A DNA stretch of 30,968 bases, from assembly GCA_052400665.1 (NCBI GenBank), contig JBQTGK010000018.1; one strand, 5' to 3'. Source of the DNA: JBQTGK01 sp052400665. Its GTDB lineage: Bacteria > Bacteroidota > Bacteroidia > Bacteroidales > Marinifilaceae. A program made the position numbers and the translations under genes. The number at the start of each line of letters is the position of its first letter. Positions within the stretch are counted from its first letter, which is position 1. Below the pieces are notes generated by a model that worked only from the letters and a program-made list of their open reading frames with translations, was not told where the DNA came from and made no database searches. Shown here one piece after another: positions 16,049 through 24,064 of the stretch.

Positions 16049-16175
16049 ATCTTTTAATTTATATTCACCAATAATTAAATGGTCAGGATTTGACACCTTT
16101 CAGCTTTTAAATTTGCCGCGGTTGTCAGAAGGTCAACGAGCCTGTTCTCTTACTTCTTCTGTATAAATTAAAGAT
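16049..16175 (-). promoter_or_regulatory. SAM-I (S-box) riboswitch
   Basis: The - strand folds as the S-box aptamer. P1 pairs 16162-16175 with 16049-16063 (14 bp, one bulged A). P2a pairs AGAAG with CTTCT, followed by the conserved GACAACC (consensus GCAACC). P2b is GAG/CTC with loop AACAGG, whose CAGG can pair with CCTG after P3 to form the S-box pseudoknot. P3 pairs ACC and CGGC with GCTG and GGT, and P4 is ACCA/TGGT. The J3/4 stretch GGTGTCAAATCC matches the consensus GGTGCTAAATCC apart from swapped bases. The element lies directly upstream of a methionine operon, as expected for SAM feedback. No terminator follows P1; instead a short ORF starts one base later. Confidence 0.9.
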
Positions 16176-16209
16176 ATCCTCCTGAGAGTATTACCTTAAA
16201 TAACAAAAG

Positions 16210-16240
16210 CAAAGATAAGGAGGTTTTTTTAATCTCCAAA
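16210..16240 (-). promoter_or_regulatory. Bacteroidota-type promoter of the methionine operon
   Basis: On the - strand a -33 element TTTG (16237-16240) and a -7 element TATCTTTG (16210-16217) are separated by exactly 19 bases. This matches the TTTG-N19-TAnnTTTG consensus of the Bacteroidota primary sigma factor. Transcription would start near 16200, about 30 bases before the riboswitch. The spacer contains GGAG and CTCC as an inverted repeat, and a short inverted repeat AAGAC-A-GTCTT lies at 16250-16260 upstream. Confidence 0.8.
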
Positions 16241-16440
16241 TTAAAAGAGAAGACAGTCTTAAATTTATATCACAAAAATGCACAAAGTATACCTTATATT
16301 AGGAACAACTGATTTCTTTAATAAAAAATTAAAAACTTTATACAAAAAAATAAATTAATAGTTAATTAAATTACTGATAATAACACCAATATCTTCTAAA
16401 TTTTATAAAAATAGATTTCTAATATTTGAAAAAATATTGT

Positions 16441-17697
16441 CTACGCAATCACAAACTGTGCAGTATCTCTGCTTCGTTGCTCCAATAAAATATCTTTTCC
16501 TTTAGTCATTCTCTCTACCGATTCCTGATTATGATGACGAATGGTAATCAACTCCAAAGCATCGTTATACTTAACTTCAAAATCGTGCGCAATTTCTTCT
16601 AGTAAAGTATCAAGTCTAGAACCTAAATCGTCTACACAAACAGAAAAACTAATTGCAGAATTCTGAATTAAATTCACCTTAACTTTATGTCTTGCAAAAA
16701 GTGAAAACAACATGCTTAAATTCTCCTCTAAAATAAAAGAGAAATTATTTGGACGAATCGAGATTAACACCTGATTTTCTTTACGAATATAAACAGGTAG
16801 CTGATTCTCCATTTTTTTTGAAGCAGTACTAATTAAAGTCCCATTTTTATTGTAATCGATAAAAGATCGTACCTGCAAAGGAATTTTCTTTTGTTTAATG
16901 GGCTGTATGGTTTTTGGATGAATTACCTTCGCTCCATAAAAAGCAAGTTCTATGGCTTCCTGATAAGAAATACGGTCTAGTTTCTTGGCATCATCAAGCC
17001 ATTTTGGATCAGCATTCATAATTCCCGGAACATCTTTCCAAATGGATAACTCATCAACATCGAGAATATAAGATAAAATTGCAGCAGTATAATCGGAACC
17101 TTCGCGCCCCAAAGTTGTTGTAAGATTTGTGGTTGTTCCCCCTAAAAAACCTTGGGTAACATATACAAATGTACTGTTAAAGCTAAACGTTTTACTTACT
17201 AGTTTTTGCGACAAATCCCAATCTACTTTTCCCTCTCTATAGCTATTGTCCGTTTTCAGGCAAGTACGAATATCAACCCATTTATTAGGCGATCCGCTTA
17301 AACGCAAAAATTCCGAAACAATAGTCGTAGATAATAGCTCTCCAAAAGAAACAATCTGATCGTAATCAAAATCATAATCTAAACTTGGTTCTTTTTCTAA
17401 ATAAGCTTCAAGCTGATTAAATATAACTTCAACCTTTTGATATACAACATCCTCTTTATTTGGAAATAAATCACTTACAATATTATTATGATATTCTTTT
17501 AAAGAATGAAGTTTGTGATTAAAATTATCATTTTTCGAAAAAAAACTATGACTTATTTCTTCGAGGGCATTGGTAGATTTCCCCATAGCCGAAAGTACAA
17601 TTATGGTTTCATCTTTATAGGATTGCACAATTTTTACAAAATTCCTGACCCCCTCGGCACTATTGACCGAAGCCCCTCCAAATTTAAAAATGTTCAT
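16441..17697 (-). CDS. lysC: Second aspartokinase, outside the methionine operon
   Basis: This 418-residue monofunctional aspartate kinase has the same layout as the 10600-11859 protein: KFGGASV at the N-terminus, FGELLSTTIVSEFL, LGREGSDYTAA, IWKDVPGIMNADP, and GAKVIHPKTIQPIKQKKIPLQV. The C-terminal 110 residues form the ACT-type regulatory region, here with the recognisable NLIQNSAISFSVCVDD motif. The two proteins are clear paralogues but far from identical. This copy is upstream of the methionine promoter and separated from it by about 200 bases of AT-rich DNA, so it is probably controlled separately and may serve lysine or general aspartate-family supply. An AT hairpin follows the stop at 16421-16438. 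It is transcribed away from fbp. Confidence 0.92.
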   Translation of the reverse strand: MNIFKFGGASVNSAEGVRNFVKIVQSYKDETIIVLSAMGKSTNALEEISHSFFSKNDNFNHKLHSLKEYHNNIVSDLFPNKEDVVYQKVEVIFNQLEAYLEKEPSLDYDFDYDQIVSFGELLSTTIVSEFLRLSGSPNKWVDIRTCLKTDNSYREGKVDWDLSQKLVSKTFSFNSTFVYVTQGFLGGTTTNLTTTLGREGSDYTAAILSYILDVDELSIWKDVPGIMNADPKWLDDAKKLDRISYQEAIELAFYGAKVIHPKTIQPIKQKKIPLQVRSFIDYNKNGTLISTASKKMENQLPVYIRKENQVLISIRPNNFSFILEENLSMLFSLFARHKVKVNLIQNSAISFSVCVDDLGSRLDTLLEEIAHDFEVKYNDALELITIRHHNQESVERMTKGKDILLEQRSRDTAQFVIA

Positions 17698-17925
17698 CGG
17701 GTTAGTATTTAAATTAAATTATCATTTTTTCGTTTAAAGAATGAAGTTAATAAATAAAGCTCTTTTCAAACAATAATTTTACAAACAAGATTTTATTTCG
17801 ATTAAATTTTAAGAGTGCAGCTGTTTTTAATGAAATTACAGTCTTTTATTTCCACTCACATTTCTTATAAACAATACAAATTAAACATTAAGAAACTCCG
17901 TCGCCGTTAACGTTTGCAATAAGGG

Positions 17926-17955
17926 TTTGCCTTTAAATAAAAAAGCATAACTTTA
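17926..17955 (+). promoter_or_regulatory. Possible fbp promoter
   Basis: TTTG (17926-17929) and TAACTTTA (17948-17955) are separated by 18 bases and lie 38 bases before the fbp start. The -7 element departs from TAnnTTTG in its last base, so this is tentative. No matching promoter was found for the divergent aspartokinase gene. Confidence 0.35.
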
Positions 17956-17993
17956 AGCCACCAAATGAATGTAAACCAAAAGCTTTTTAAAAA

Positions 17994-19016
17994 ATGACTG
18001 AACACAACAATGTTCAAACCCTCAATCAATTTATCATTGAGCGTCAGTCTGATCACCCCGGTGCAAAGGGAGAATTATCTCGTTTATTGCATCATGTTGG
18101 GGTTGCTGCTAAAATTGTAAACCGAGCCGTAAACAAAGCCGGTTTAGTTGATATTTTAGGCGCACAGGGAAATCAGAATGTTCAAGGGGAAGATCAGCAA
18201 AAACTAGATGTTTTTGCCGATACACACTTTATTGATGCCCTAAGGGCAAGTGGCGAATGTGCCGCTGTTGCTTCGGAAGAAAATGAAGACATCGTAATTT
18301 TCGACAATGAGCTAAGTAAAAACGGAAAATATGTTTTCTGCATGGATCCGCTTGATGGCTCATCGAATATTGATGTAAATGTTTCTATCGGAACAATATT
18401 TTCTGTTTTTGAGCGAATTTCTCCCCGCGGAGAATTGGCTACAATTAACGACTTTCTTCAGGAAGGGACCAAGCAAATTGCTGCCGGATATATTATTTAC
18501 GGATCATCGACAATGCTTGTGTACACAACTGGTAGCGGAGTTAACGGTTTTACTCTTGATCCTTCGATTGGAGAATTTTGCCTATCACACCGTAACATTA
18601 AAACGCCAAAAACAGGAACTATTTATTCTATTAACGAAGGAAATTACATCAATTTCCCTTCGGGTGTTAAAAAGTACATTAAGTACTGTCAGGAAAAAGA
18701 TGCACGAAGCAAGCGTCCCTACACTTCGCGTTACATTGGCTCTTTAGTTGCCGATTTTCATCGAAACCTACTTAAAGGTGGAATTTTTATTTATCCACAA
18801 ACCAATAAAAACTCCAATGGTAAATTGCGTTTGATGTACGAATGTAATCCAGTAGCTTTTATTGCCGAACAAGCTGGAGGTTTAGCCACCGATGGTACTC
18901 AACGAATTATGGAAATTATTCCTGAAGAACTTCACCAACGTGTTCCGTTTTATACCGGATCGACCAACATGGTAAAGAAAACTGAAGAATTTTTACACTT
19001 CTTCAACAATATCTGA
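17994..19016 (+). CDS. fbp: Fructose-1,6-bisphosphatase, class I
   Basis: This enzyme hydrolyses fructose-1,6-bisphosphate to fructose-6-phosphate in gluconeogenesis. The 340-residue length and motifs are those of class I FBPase: the N-terminal helix with LSRLLHHVG, the metal-site ASEENED (93-99), the signature CMDPLDGSSNIDVNVSIGT with Asp118 and Asp121, SRYIGSLVADFHRNL near residue 245, and EQAGGLATDGTQRIME near the C-terminus. It uses the ATG at 17994. A 13-bp hairpin lies 40 bases after the stop. The neighbouring genes, an aspartokinase on the other strand and mfd, are unrelated in function, so the gene is probably monocistronic. Confidence 0.97.
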   Translation: MTEHNNVQTLNQFIIERQSDHPGAKGELSRLLHHVGVAAKIVNRAVNKAGLVDILGAQGNQNVQGEDQQKLDVFADTHFIDALRASGECAAVASEENEDIVIFDNELSKNGKYVFCMDPLDGSSNIDVNVSIGTIFSVFERISPRGELATINDFLQEGTKQIAAGYIIYGSSTMLVYTTGSGVNGFTLDPSIGEFCLSHRNIKTPKTGTIYSINEGNYINFPSGVKKYIKYCQEKDARSKRPYTSRYIGSLVADFHRNLLKGGIFIYPQTNKNSNGKLRLMYECNPVAFIAEQAGGLATDGTQRIMEIIPEELHQRVPFYTGSTNMVKKTEEFLHFFNNI

Positions 19017-19056
19017 ATGCGGATTTTCAGAAAAAAAATATAGAACACTACTAAAA

Positions 19057-19090
19057 TAACAGCCACTTCTTGCATAGGAAGTGGCTGTTA
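19057..19090 (+). terminator. Strong hairpin after fbp
   Basis: A perfect 13-bp stem (19057-19069 with 19078-19090, 8-base loop) has a GC-rich core CAGCCAC. There is only CTTT after it rather than a long U-run, so it is a terminator or a 3'-stabilising hairpin. Confidence 0.7.
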
Positions 19091-19254
19091 CTTTAATAAA
19101 GCTATTCATAAACCAAGCCTTAATTTGCACAAACAAAACAAACAGTATAATAGTATTCCTGAGCATAACTCGGTAAACATGACTTTAGGTAAAGTCCTAT
19201 TTCCAAATCAACAAAACTCAAACATTTATAAGATTGGAATTTGAATATTGAAGC

Positions 19255-19283
19255 TTGGTTTCTGAATCTTTTCCCTAAATTTG
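19255..19283 (+). promoter_or_regulatory. Promoter of mfd
   Basis: A -7 element TAAATTTG (19276-19283) matches TAnnTTTG fully, with a TTG (19255-19257) 18 bases upstream. The predicted start would be near 19290, leaving a short leader of about 20 bases before the TTG start codon. Confidence 0.55.
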
Positions 19284-19309
19284 CGTTTCAACAATAAAGA
19301 ACAAGAATT

Positions 19310-22300
19310 TTGGAACTAAATCAGCTTACACAAATTTTCTCGGAACATCCGGCTCGATACAGCATTGACAAACATTTACAGGAAACATCCAAATTTCAAT
19401 TACATTTGAAAGGCATAGTTGGTTCTTCGCTGTCACTATTGGTATCGGCCCTTAAAGAACAAAATAAACCACATCTTTTTATCTTAAATGATAAAGAGGA
19501 AGCCGCTTATTTTTATAACGATTTGTGTAATCTTATTGAGGAAAATTCTGTTCTGTTTTTTCCATCCTCGTACAAACGGTCGGTGCAATACGAAAAAACC
19601 GACAACTCTAATATTGTGCTAAGAGCCGAAACCCTAAACCGACTTAACTCAGCACTTAACCCGAGTTTTATAGTAACATTTCCAGAAGCAATTGTTGAAA
19701 AAGTAATTAGCAAAAACCAACTAAATGAAAACACTCTTAAAATTAAAGTTGGTGAAAAATTATCACCCGAATTTGTAGAAGAAATTTTAGTCAATTACGA
19801 ATTTGAACGAGCCGATTTTGTAGTCGAACCCGGACAATTTTCAATTCGTGGTGGCATAATCGATATTTTTTCCTTTTCGGATAAACATCCTTATCGAATC
19901 GACTTTTTTGGCGAGGAAGTAGAATCTATTCGTATGTTTAATGTGGAAAATCAACTCTCTATTCAAAAACTAGACACCGTTGATATCATTCCAAATATTC
20001 AGGAAAATCTATTAAAAAACTCACGAATTTCTTTTCTGGATTTTGTTCCCAAAGAATCTCTATTTTGGTGTAAGAATGTACAATTTATCAGTGATCGTAT
20101 TCAAGCAATCTATGAAAATACTATTGAGAAAGTTCCGCATTTAGAATTAGGTGAAGATACTGTCTCAACTAAAGATTATCTGATAAAAGGCATTGATTTT
20201 ATCGATTTGCTAAACGAATTTTCATGTATCGAATTCGGACAAAAATTCTTTTTTCCAACACAAAACGAAATTCAGCTCAATCAATCGCCACAACCATCCT
20301 TCAACAAAAATTTCGATTTACTGGGCGAACATTTATTAAACAACAATGCTAAAGCCGAAAGCAATTATATACTCTCCGATAATCCTAAACAAATTGAGCG
20401 TATTCGCAACATTTTCGACGATAAAGGAATTGAAGTAGAATTTCAGGACGTAAATCAAACCCTGCACGAAGGTTTTTCTGACCAGGATTTAAGAATTTCC
20501 TGTTTCACTGATCATCAGATTTTTGACAGATATCATAAATTTAAACTAACTACAGCTACTGTTCACAAAGCCAAAGAAACAGTTACCCTTAAAGAAATTA
20601 ACCGTTTACATCCTGGCGACTATATCGTGCACTCCGATCATGGAATTGGTCGTTTTGCGGGCCTTCAAAAAATCGATGTAAATGGAAAAGCTCAAGAAGC
20701 AATTCGCCTAATTTATAAAGACAACGATGTTCTGTTTGTAAGCTTACATTCTCTACATAAAATATCAAAATACAAAGGAAAAGATGGTTCGGCACCTAAA
20801 ATTTACAAATTAGGAACCGGCGCATGGCAAAAATTAAAAGATAAAACCAAAAGTAAGGTTAAAGATATTGCCAAAGACCTAATCGCTTTGTATGCAAAAC
20901 GAAAGGCTGAACGCGGATTTCAATTTAGTCCCGATTCCTACATGCAGCAGGAGTTAGAAGCATCTTTTATTTATGAAGATACACCCGACCAGGTGAAAGC
21001 TACCAAAGCCACCAAGGAAGGAATGGAATCGCCATTTCCTATGGACCGTTTGGTGTGTGGTGATGTAGGATTTGGAAAAACTGAAATTGCTATTCGAGCT
21101 GCTTTTAAAGCTGTAGCCGATAATAAGCAGGTTGCCATTCTAGTACCTACAACAATTTTGGCCTTTCAACATTATAAAACCTTTAGCGACCGATTAAAAA
21201 ATTTTCCCTGCCGTGTTGATTACATCAGTCGTATGCGAAAACCAAAAGATCAGAAACAAATTCTGAAAAATATAAAGGCAGGACAAATTGATATATTAAT
21301 AGGAACGCATCGTATTATTGGCAAAGATATTGACTTTAAAGATCTGGGATTACTTATTATTGATGAAGAACAAAAATTTGGAGTAACAGTTAAAGAGAAG
21401 CTAAAACAAATGAAAGTGAATGTAGATACATTAACATTAACGGCTACTCCTATTCCAAGAACGCTGCAATTCTCGTTAATGGGAGCTCGCGATTTGTCAA
21501 TTATCAACACCCCACCGCCAAACCGCTACCCTATTGTTACCGAAATTCATAACCACAACGAAGATATTATCCGCGAAGCAATCTCATACGAGGTAGAGCG
21601 AAACGGACAGGTTTTCTTTATTCACAACCGGGTTCAAAATATAAAAGAAGTTCAGGATATGATTCACAGAACTGTTCCCGGTGTTTCAACAGTTGTGGCT
21701 CACGGACAAATGGATGGGCCTAAGCTGGAGAAAATTATGCTGGAATTTATTCGTGGCGATTACGATGTATTAATTGCCACAACGATTATCGAGTCGGGGC
21801 TCGATATTCCTAATGCCAATACTATTATTATTAATAATGGCCAAAACTTTGGTTTGAGTGAGCTGCATCAGCTACGCGGGCGCGTTGGCCGATCAAACAA
21901 AAAAGCTTTCTGCTATTTGCTAACACCACCAATGGAATCGATAACTCAGGAAGCTCGCCAAAGATTGCAGGCTATAGAAAACTTCTCGGAACTGGGAAGT
22001 GGTTTCAATATTGCCATGCAGGATTTAGATATCCGTGGAGCAGGTAATCTCTTGGGTGGAGAACAATCTGGTTTCATTACCGATATTGGATATGAAACCT
22101 ATCAACGCATTTTGAATGAAGCAATGCTGGAATTAAAAGAAACCGAATTCAAAGATGTTTTTGCTGACGAAAAGAAAGAGGAAGAAAAAGATACTATACG
22201 ATTTATTAGCGATTGTCAAATAGATACTGATTTAGAAATTCTTTTCCCCGAAGAATATGTAGAGAGTATTTCGGAAAGAGTCCGTTTGTACCGCGAACTG

Positions 22301-22657
22301 GATAATATTCAAACCAAAGAAGAAATTGAGAAATTTGAAATTCAGTTAAAAGACCGATTTGGAGACTTACCTGCTGCAAGTAAAGAATTACTGGATGTAG
22401 TTGAATTGCGCTGGCTGGCTCTCGATTTAGGAATTGAAAAGCTTATTCTAAAAAGCGGTAAACTCGTATTGTATTTTATTTCTAATCAGGATTCTCCATT
22501 TTATCAATCGCCGCAATTCAGCAAAGTCCTTCAATTTTTACAGGCACAAACTATTCCTTGTAAAATGCGCGAAGCAAAAAACAGATTAAGCCTTAGCTTC
22601 GATAGTGTTTCAAACATAAAATCGGCAAGTGAAATTTTAACAAAAATAGATGAATAA
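19310..22657 (+). CDS. mfd: Transcription-repair coupling factor Mfd
   Basis: This protein removes RNA polymerase stalled at DNA lesions and recruits UvrAB. The 1115-residue chain is full length (E. coli Mfd 1148). The UvrB-homologous N-terminal part is followed by the polymerase-interacting domain around residues 430-490 (HPGDYIVHSDHGIGRF). The helicase core has Walker A GDVGFGKTE near residue 585-592, DEEQKFG near 685, TATPIPRTLQ, and the RecG-like translocation motif with HQLRGRVGRS near 865. The TRCF domain closes the chain. No ATG is available at the N-terminus: the frame starts with TTG at 19310, and the product reads MELNQLTQIF. A 12-bp GC-rich terminator overlaps the end. It is probably a single-gene unit. 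Confidence 0.97.
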   Translation: MELNQLTQIFSEHPARYSIDKHLQETSKFQLHLKGIVGSSLSLLVSALKEQNKPHLFILNDKEEAAYFYNDLCNLIEENSVLFFPSSYKRSVQYEKTDNSNIVLRAETLNRLNSALNPSFIVTFPEAIVEKVISKNQLNENTLKIKVGEKLSPEFVEEILVNYEFERADFVVEPGQFSIRGGIIDIFSFSDKHPYRIDFFGEEVESIRMFNVENQLSIQKLDTVDIIPNIQENLLKNSRISFLDFVPKESLFWCKNVQFISDRIQAIYENTIEKVPHLELGEDTVSTKDYLIKGIDFIDLLNEFSCIEFGQKFFFPTQNEIQLNQSPQPSFNKNFDLLGEHLLNNNAKAESNYILSDNPKQIERIRNIFDDKGIEVEFQDVNQTLHEGFSDQDLRISCFTDHQIFDRYHKFKLTTATVHKAKETVTLKEINRLHPGDYIVHSDHGIGRFAGLQKIDVNGKAQEAIRLIYKDNDVLFVSLHSLHKISKYKGKDGSAPKIYKLGTGAWQKLKDKTKSKVKDIAKDLIALYAKRKAERGFQFSPDSYMQQELEASFIYEDTPDQVKATKATKEGMESPFPMDRLVCGDVGFGKTEIAIRAAFKAVADNKQVAILVPTTILAFQHYKTFSDRLKNFPCRVDYISRMRKPKDQKQILKNIKAGQIDILIGTHRIIGKDIDFKDLGLLIIDEEQKFGVTVKEKLKQMKVNVDTLTLTATPIPRTLQFSLMGARDLSIINTPPPNRYPIVTEIHNHNEDIIREAISYEVERNGQVFFIHNRVQNIKEVQDMIHRTVPGVSTVVAHGQMDGPKLEKIMLEFIRGDYDVLIATTIIESGLDIPNANTIIINNGQNFGLSELHQLRGRVGRSNKKAFCYLLTPPMESITQEARQRLQAIENFSELGSGFNIAMQDLDIRGAGNLLGGEQSGFITDIGYETYQRILNEAMLELKETEFKDVFADEKKEEEKDTIRFISDCQIDTDLEILFPEEYVESISERVRLYRELDNIQTKEEIEKFEIQLKDRFGDLPAASKELLDVVELRWLALDLGIEKLILKSGKLVLYFISNQDSPFYQSPQFSKVLQFLQAQTIPCKMREAKNRLSLSFDSVSNIKSASEILTKIDE

Positions 22658-22684
22658 CAAAAGCCGGGAAAATCCCGGCTTTTG
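22658..22684 (+). terminator. Strong terminator after mfd
   Basis: A perfect 12-bp stem (22658-22669 with 22673-22684), three-base loop, starts with the base after the mfd stop codon. The stem has A and T runs at its base, so it can act on both strands, also for the facing REC-PAS gene. Confidence 0.9.
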
Positions 22685-22738
22685 CACATATTATTTACAT
22701 TTTTTTAATTTTTACAAAAAAAATTCTTAATATCGATT

Positions 22739-23848
22739 TTACTTTCTTTCTGAAATTTCACGCACAATACAAACAATTCCTGTATCTATACCTTTATTAT
22801 TTTGCAACATCGAACAAAATATATTAAGACAAACACTTTTTCCCTCAATATTACCAGAAAGTTGCAACTCCCAATTGTTATTTTCACTTGTAGGTATCAA
22901 TAAATCTTCGGCAAAAGATTTTTCTTTACCAGAAAAATTAATTTCACTGTAAGGACTTCCCAACATCTCCTTTTCGCCTTTCTTAAAAATACGCTCGCAA
23001 CCTTTATTCCAAGATCTTATAATACCATTTAAATCGAAAGTAATAACTCCATCGTAAAAGTGATTAATAATATCAGCTTTTTCGGCTAACATTTCACGAT
23101 AAGCATATTCCTGAGTAACATCTCTGATAATTAACTGCAAGTTATTTTTACCATTAAATTCTATATGAGCACCTGTTAAACCAACATCGAAAAGATCACC
23201 ATGAATGGTTTTAAATTTTAAATGAGTGTACTCAATCCCCTTACCCATTTCTATGGATCGCTCTAATTTTTCCTTAAATTCATTTTGATAATCATCATCA
23301 ACGAAAGAAAGAAATGGAGAACCCATTATATCTTCAATATAAGCCGTTTTAAATAATTTTAAGCCCAGACAGTTTAAATATTCAATAGATCCACCTTCAT
23401 TTACAACAACAATAGCTTCGGGAGAATCGGAAATAAAATTTCGAAAACGCTTCTCACGCATTTTCTGATCCAAATCGAACTTATGCTTATAAAAGGCTAA
23501 TTCAATAGAAATTCCAAGTTCTTTTTTATCGATGGGTTTAACCAGATAACCGTAAGAATGAGTATTAATTACTCGTTGAATGGTACTTTCCTCGGTATCG
23601 CTAGAGAGAAAAATAACAGGAATATCAAATTTAGATTTAATAATTTCGGTAGTTTGAATACCATCTATTTCGCCACCTAAATGCACATCCATAAGAATGA
23701 TGTCCGGTTCTAATTTTTCACAAAGACGGATTGCTTCTTTCCCATCTTCTACAATTCCCAATAGATCATAGCCAAGTTCCTTTAAAAACATTCTGAAGAT
23801 GGTTGATATTAAACTATCATCCTCTACGATTAAAATCTTTTTTTTCAT
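22739..23848 (-). CDS. Response regulator with two PAS domains (REC-PAS-PAS)
   Basis: This 369-residue cytoplasmic signalling protein has an N-terminal receiver domain (about 1-120) with acidic pocket Glu9-Asp10-Asp11, phospho-acceptor Asp54 in ILMDVHLGG, Ser82/Ser83 and Lys104 in YLVKPIDKKE. It is followed by two PAS domains, about 130-245 (starting FISDSPEAIVVVNEGG) and 255-369 (DGVITFDLNGIIRSWN), each ending in a VREISERK- or IRDVTQEY-like motif. No DNA-binding, kinase, GGDEF or phosphatase domain follows; the chain ends right after the second PAS. No histidine kinase is encoded nearby. It may work through protein partners, or be a truncated hybrid kinase; the normal PAS end argues for a designed end. 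It faces mfd and diverges from coaX. Confidence 0.85.
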   Translation of the reverse strand: MKKKILIVEDDSLISTIFRMFLKELGYDLLGIVEDGKEAIRLCEKLEPDIILMDVHLGGEIDGIQTTEIIKSKFDIPVIFLSSDTEESTIQRVINTHSYGYLVKPIDKKELGISIELAFYKHKFDLDQKMREKRFRNFISDSPEAIVVVNEGGSIEYLNCLGLKLFKTAYIEDIMGSPFLSFVDDDYQNEFKEKLERSIEMGKGIEYTHLKFKTIHGDLFDVGLTGAHIEFNGKNNLQLIIRDVTQEYAYREMLAEKADIINHFYDGVITFDLNGIIRSWNKGCERIFKKGEKEMLGSPYSEINFSGKEKSFAEDLLIPTSENNNWELQLSGNIEGKSVCLNIFCSMLQNNKGIDTGIVCIVREISERK

Positions 23849-24064
23849 TTAAGCAGTAATTGAATAATTAATCGATACTAATTATTTAATACCAATAGAG
23901 CATTGGCAATTTTAATTCGAGTTAAATTAAAACCAAATAACAAAACAATTTAAACAGAATTTAAAAAACCTTATATATGACTTTATTAATATGCCTAAAG
24001 TTTGCTAATTTTATGCGATTTTACAAAACTTTTACAATTTTTTCCAAACTTCAATTCTACTAAG

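Noticed and set aside
16049..16175. SAM-II or SAH riboswitch instead of SAM-I
   Set aside because: P1, P2a/P2b with CAGG pairing to CCTG, P3 and the GGTG..AAATCC stretch follow the S-box plan; SAM-II is a shorter pseudoknot without P1-P4 and SAH elements differ in core sequence.
16421..16438. Hairpin AATATTT/AAATATT after the second aspartokinase as a terminator
   Set aside because: It is entirely A/T, 7 bp, with no clear U-run after it on the - strand; too weak to call.
17698..17993. Lysine riboswitch or amino-acid leader peptide before the second aspartokinase
   Set aside because: I found neither a short ORF with Lys/Thr/Met runs nor the stems of a lysine riboswitch on the - strand in this gap.
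24002..24064. Longer coaX starting at the TTG at 24002
   Set aside because: The added 21 residues have no counterpart in the family, and the conserved DIGNT motif should lie at the very N-terminus.
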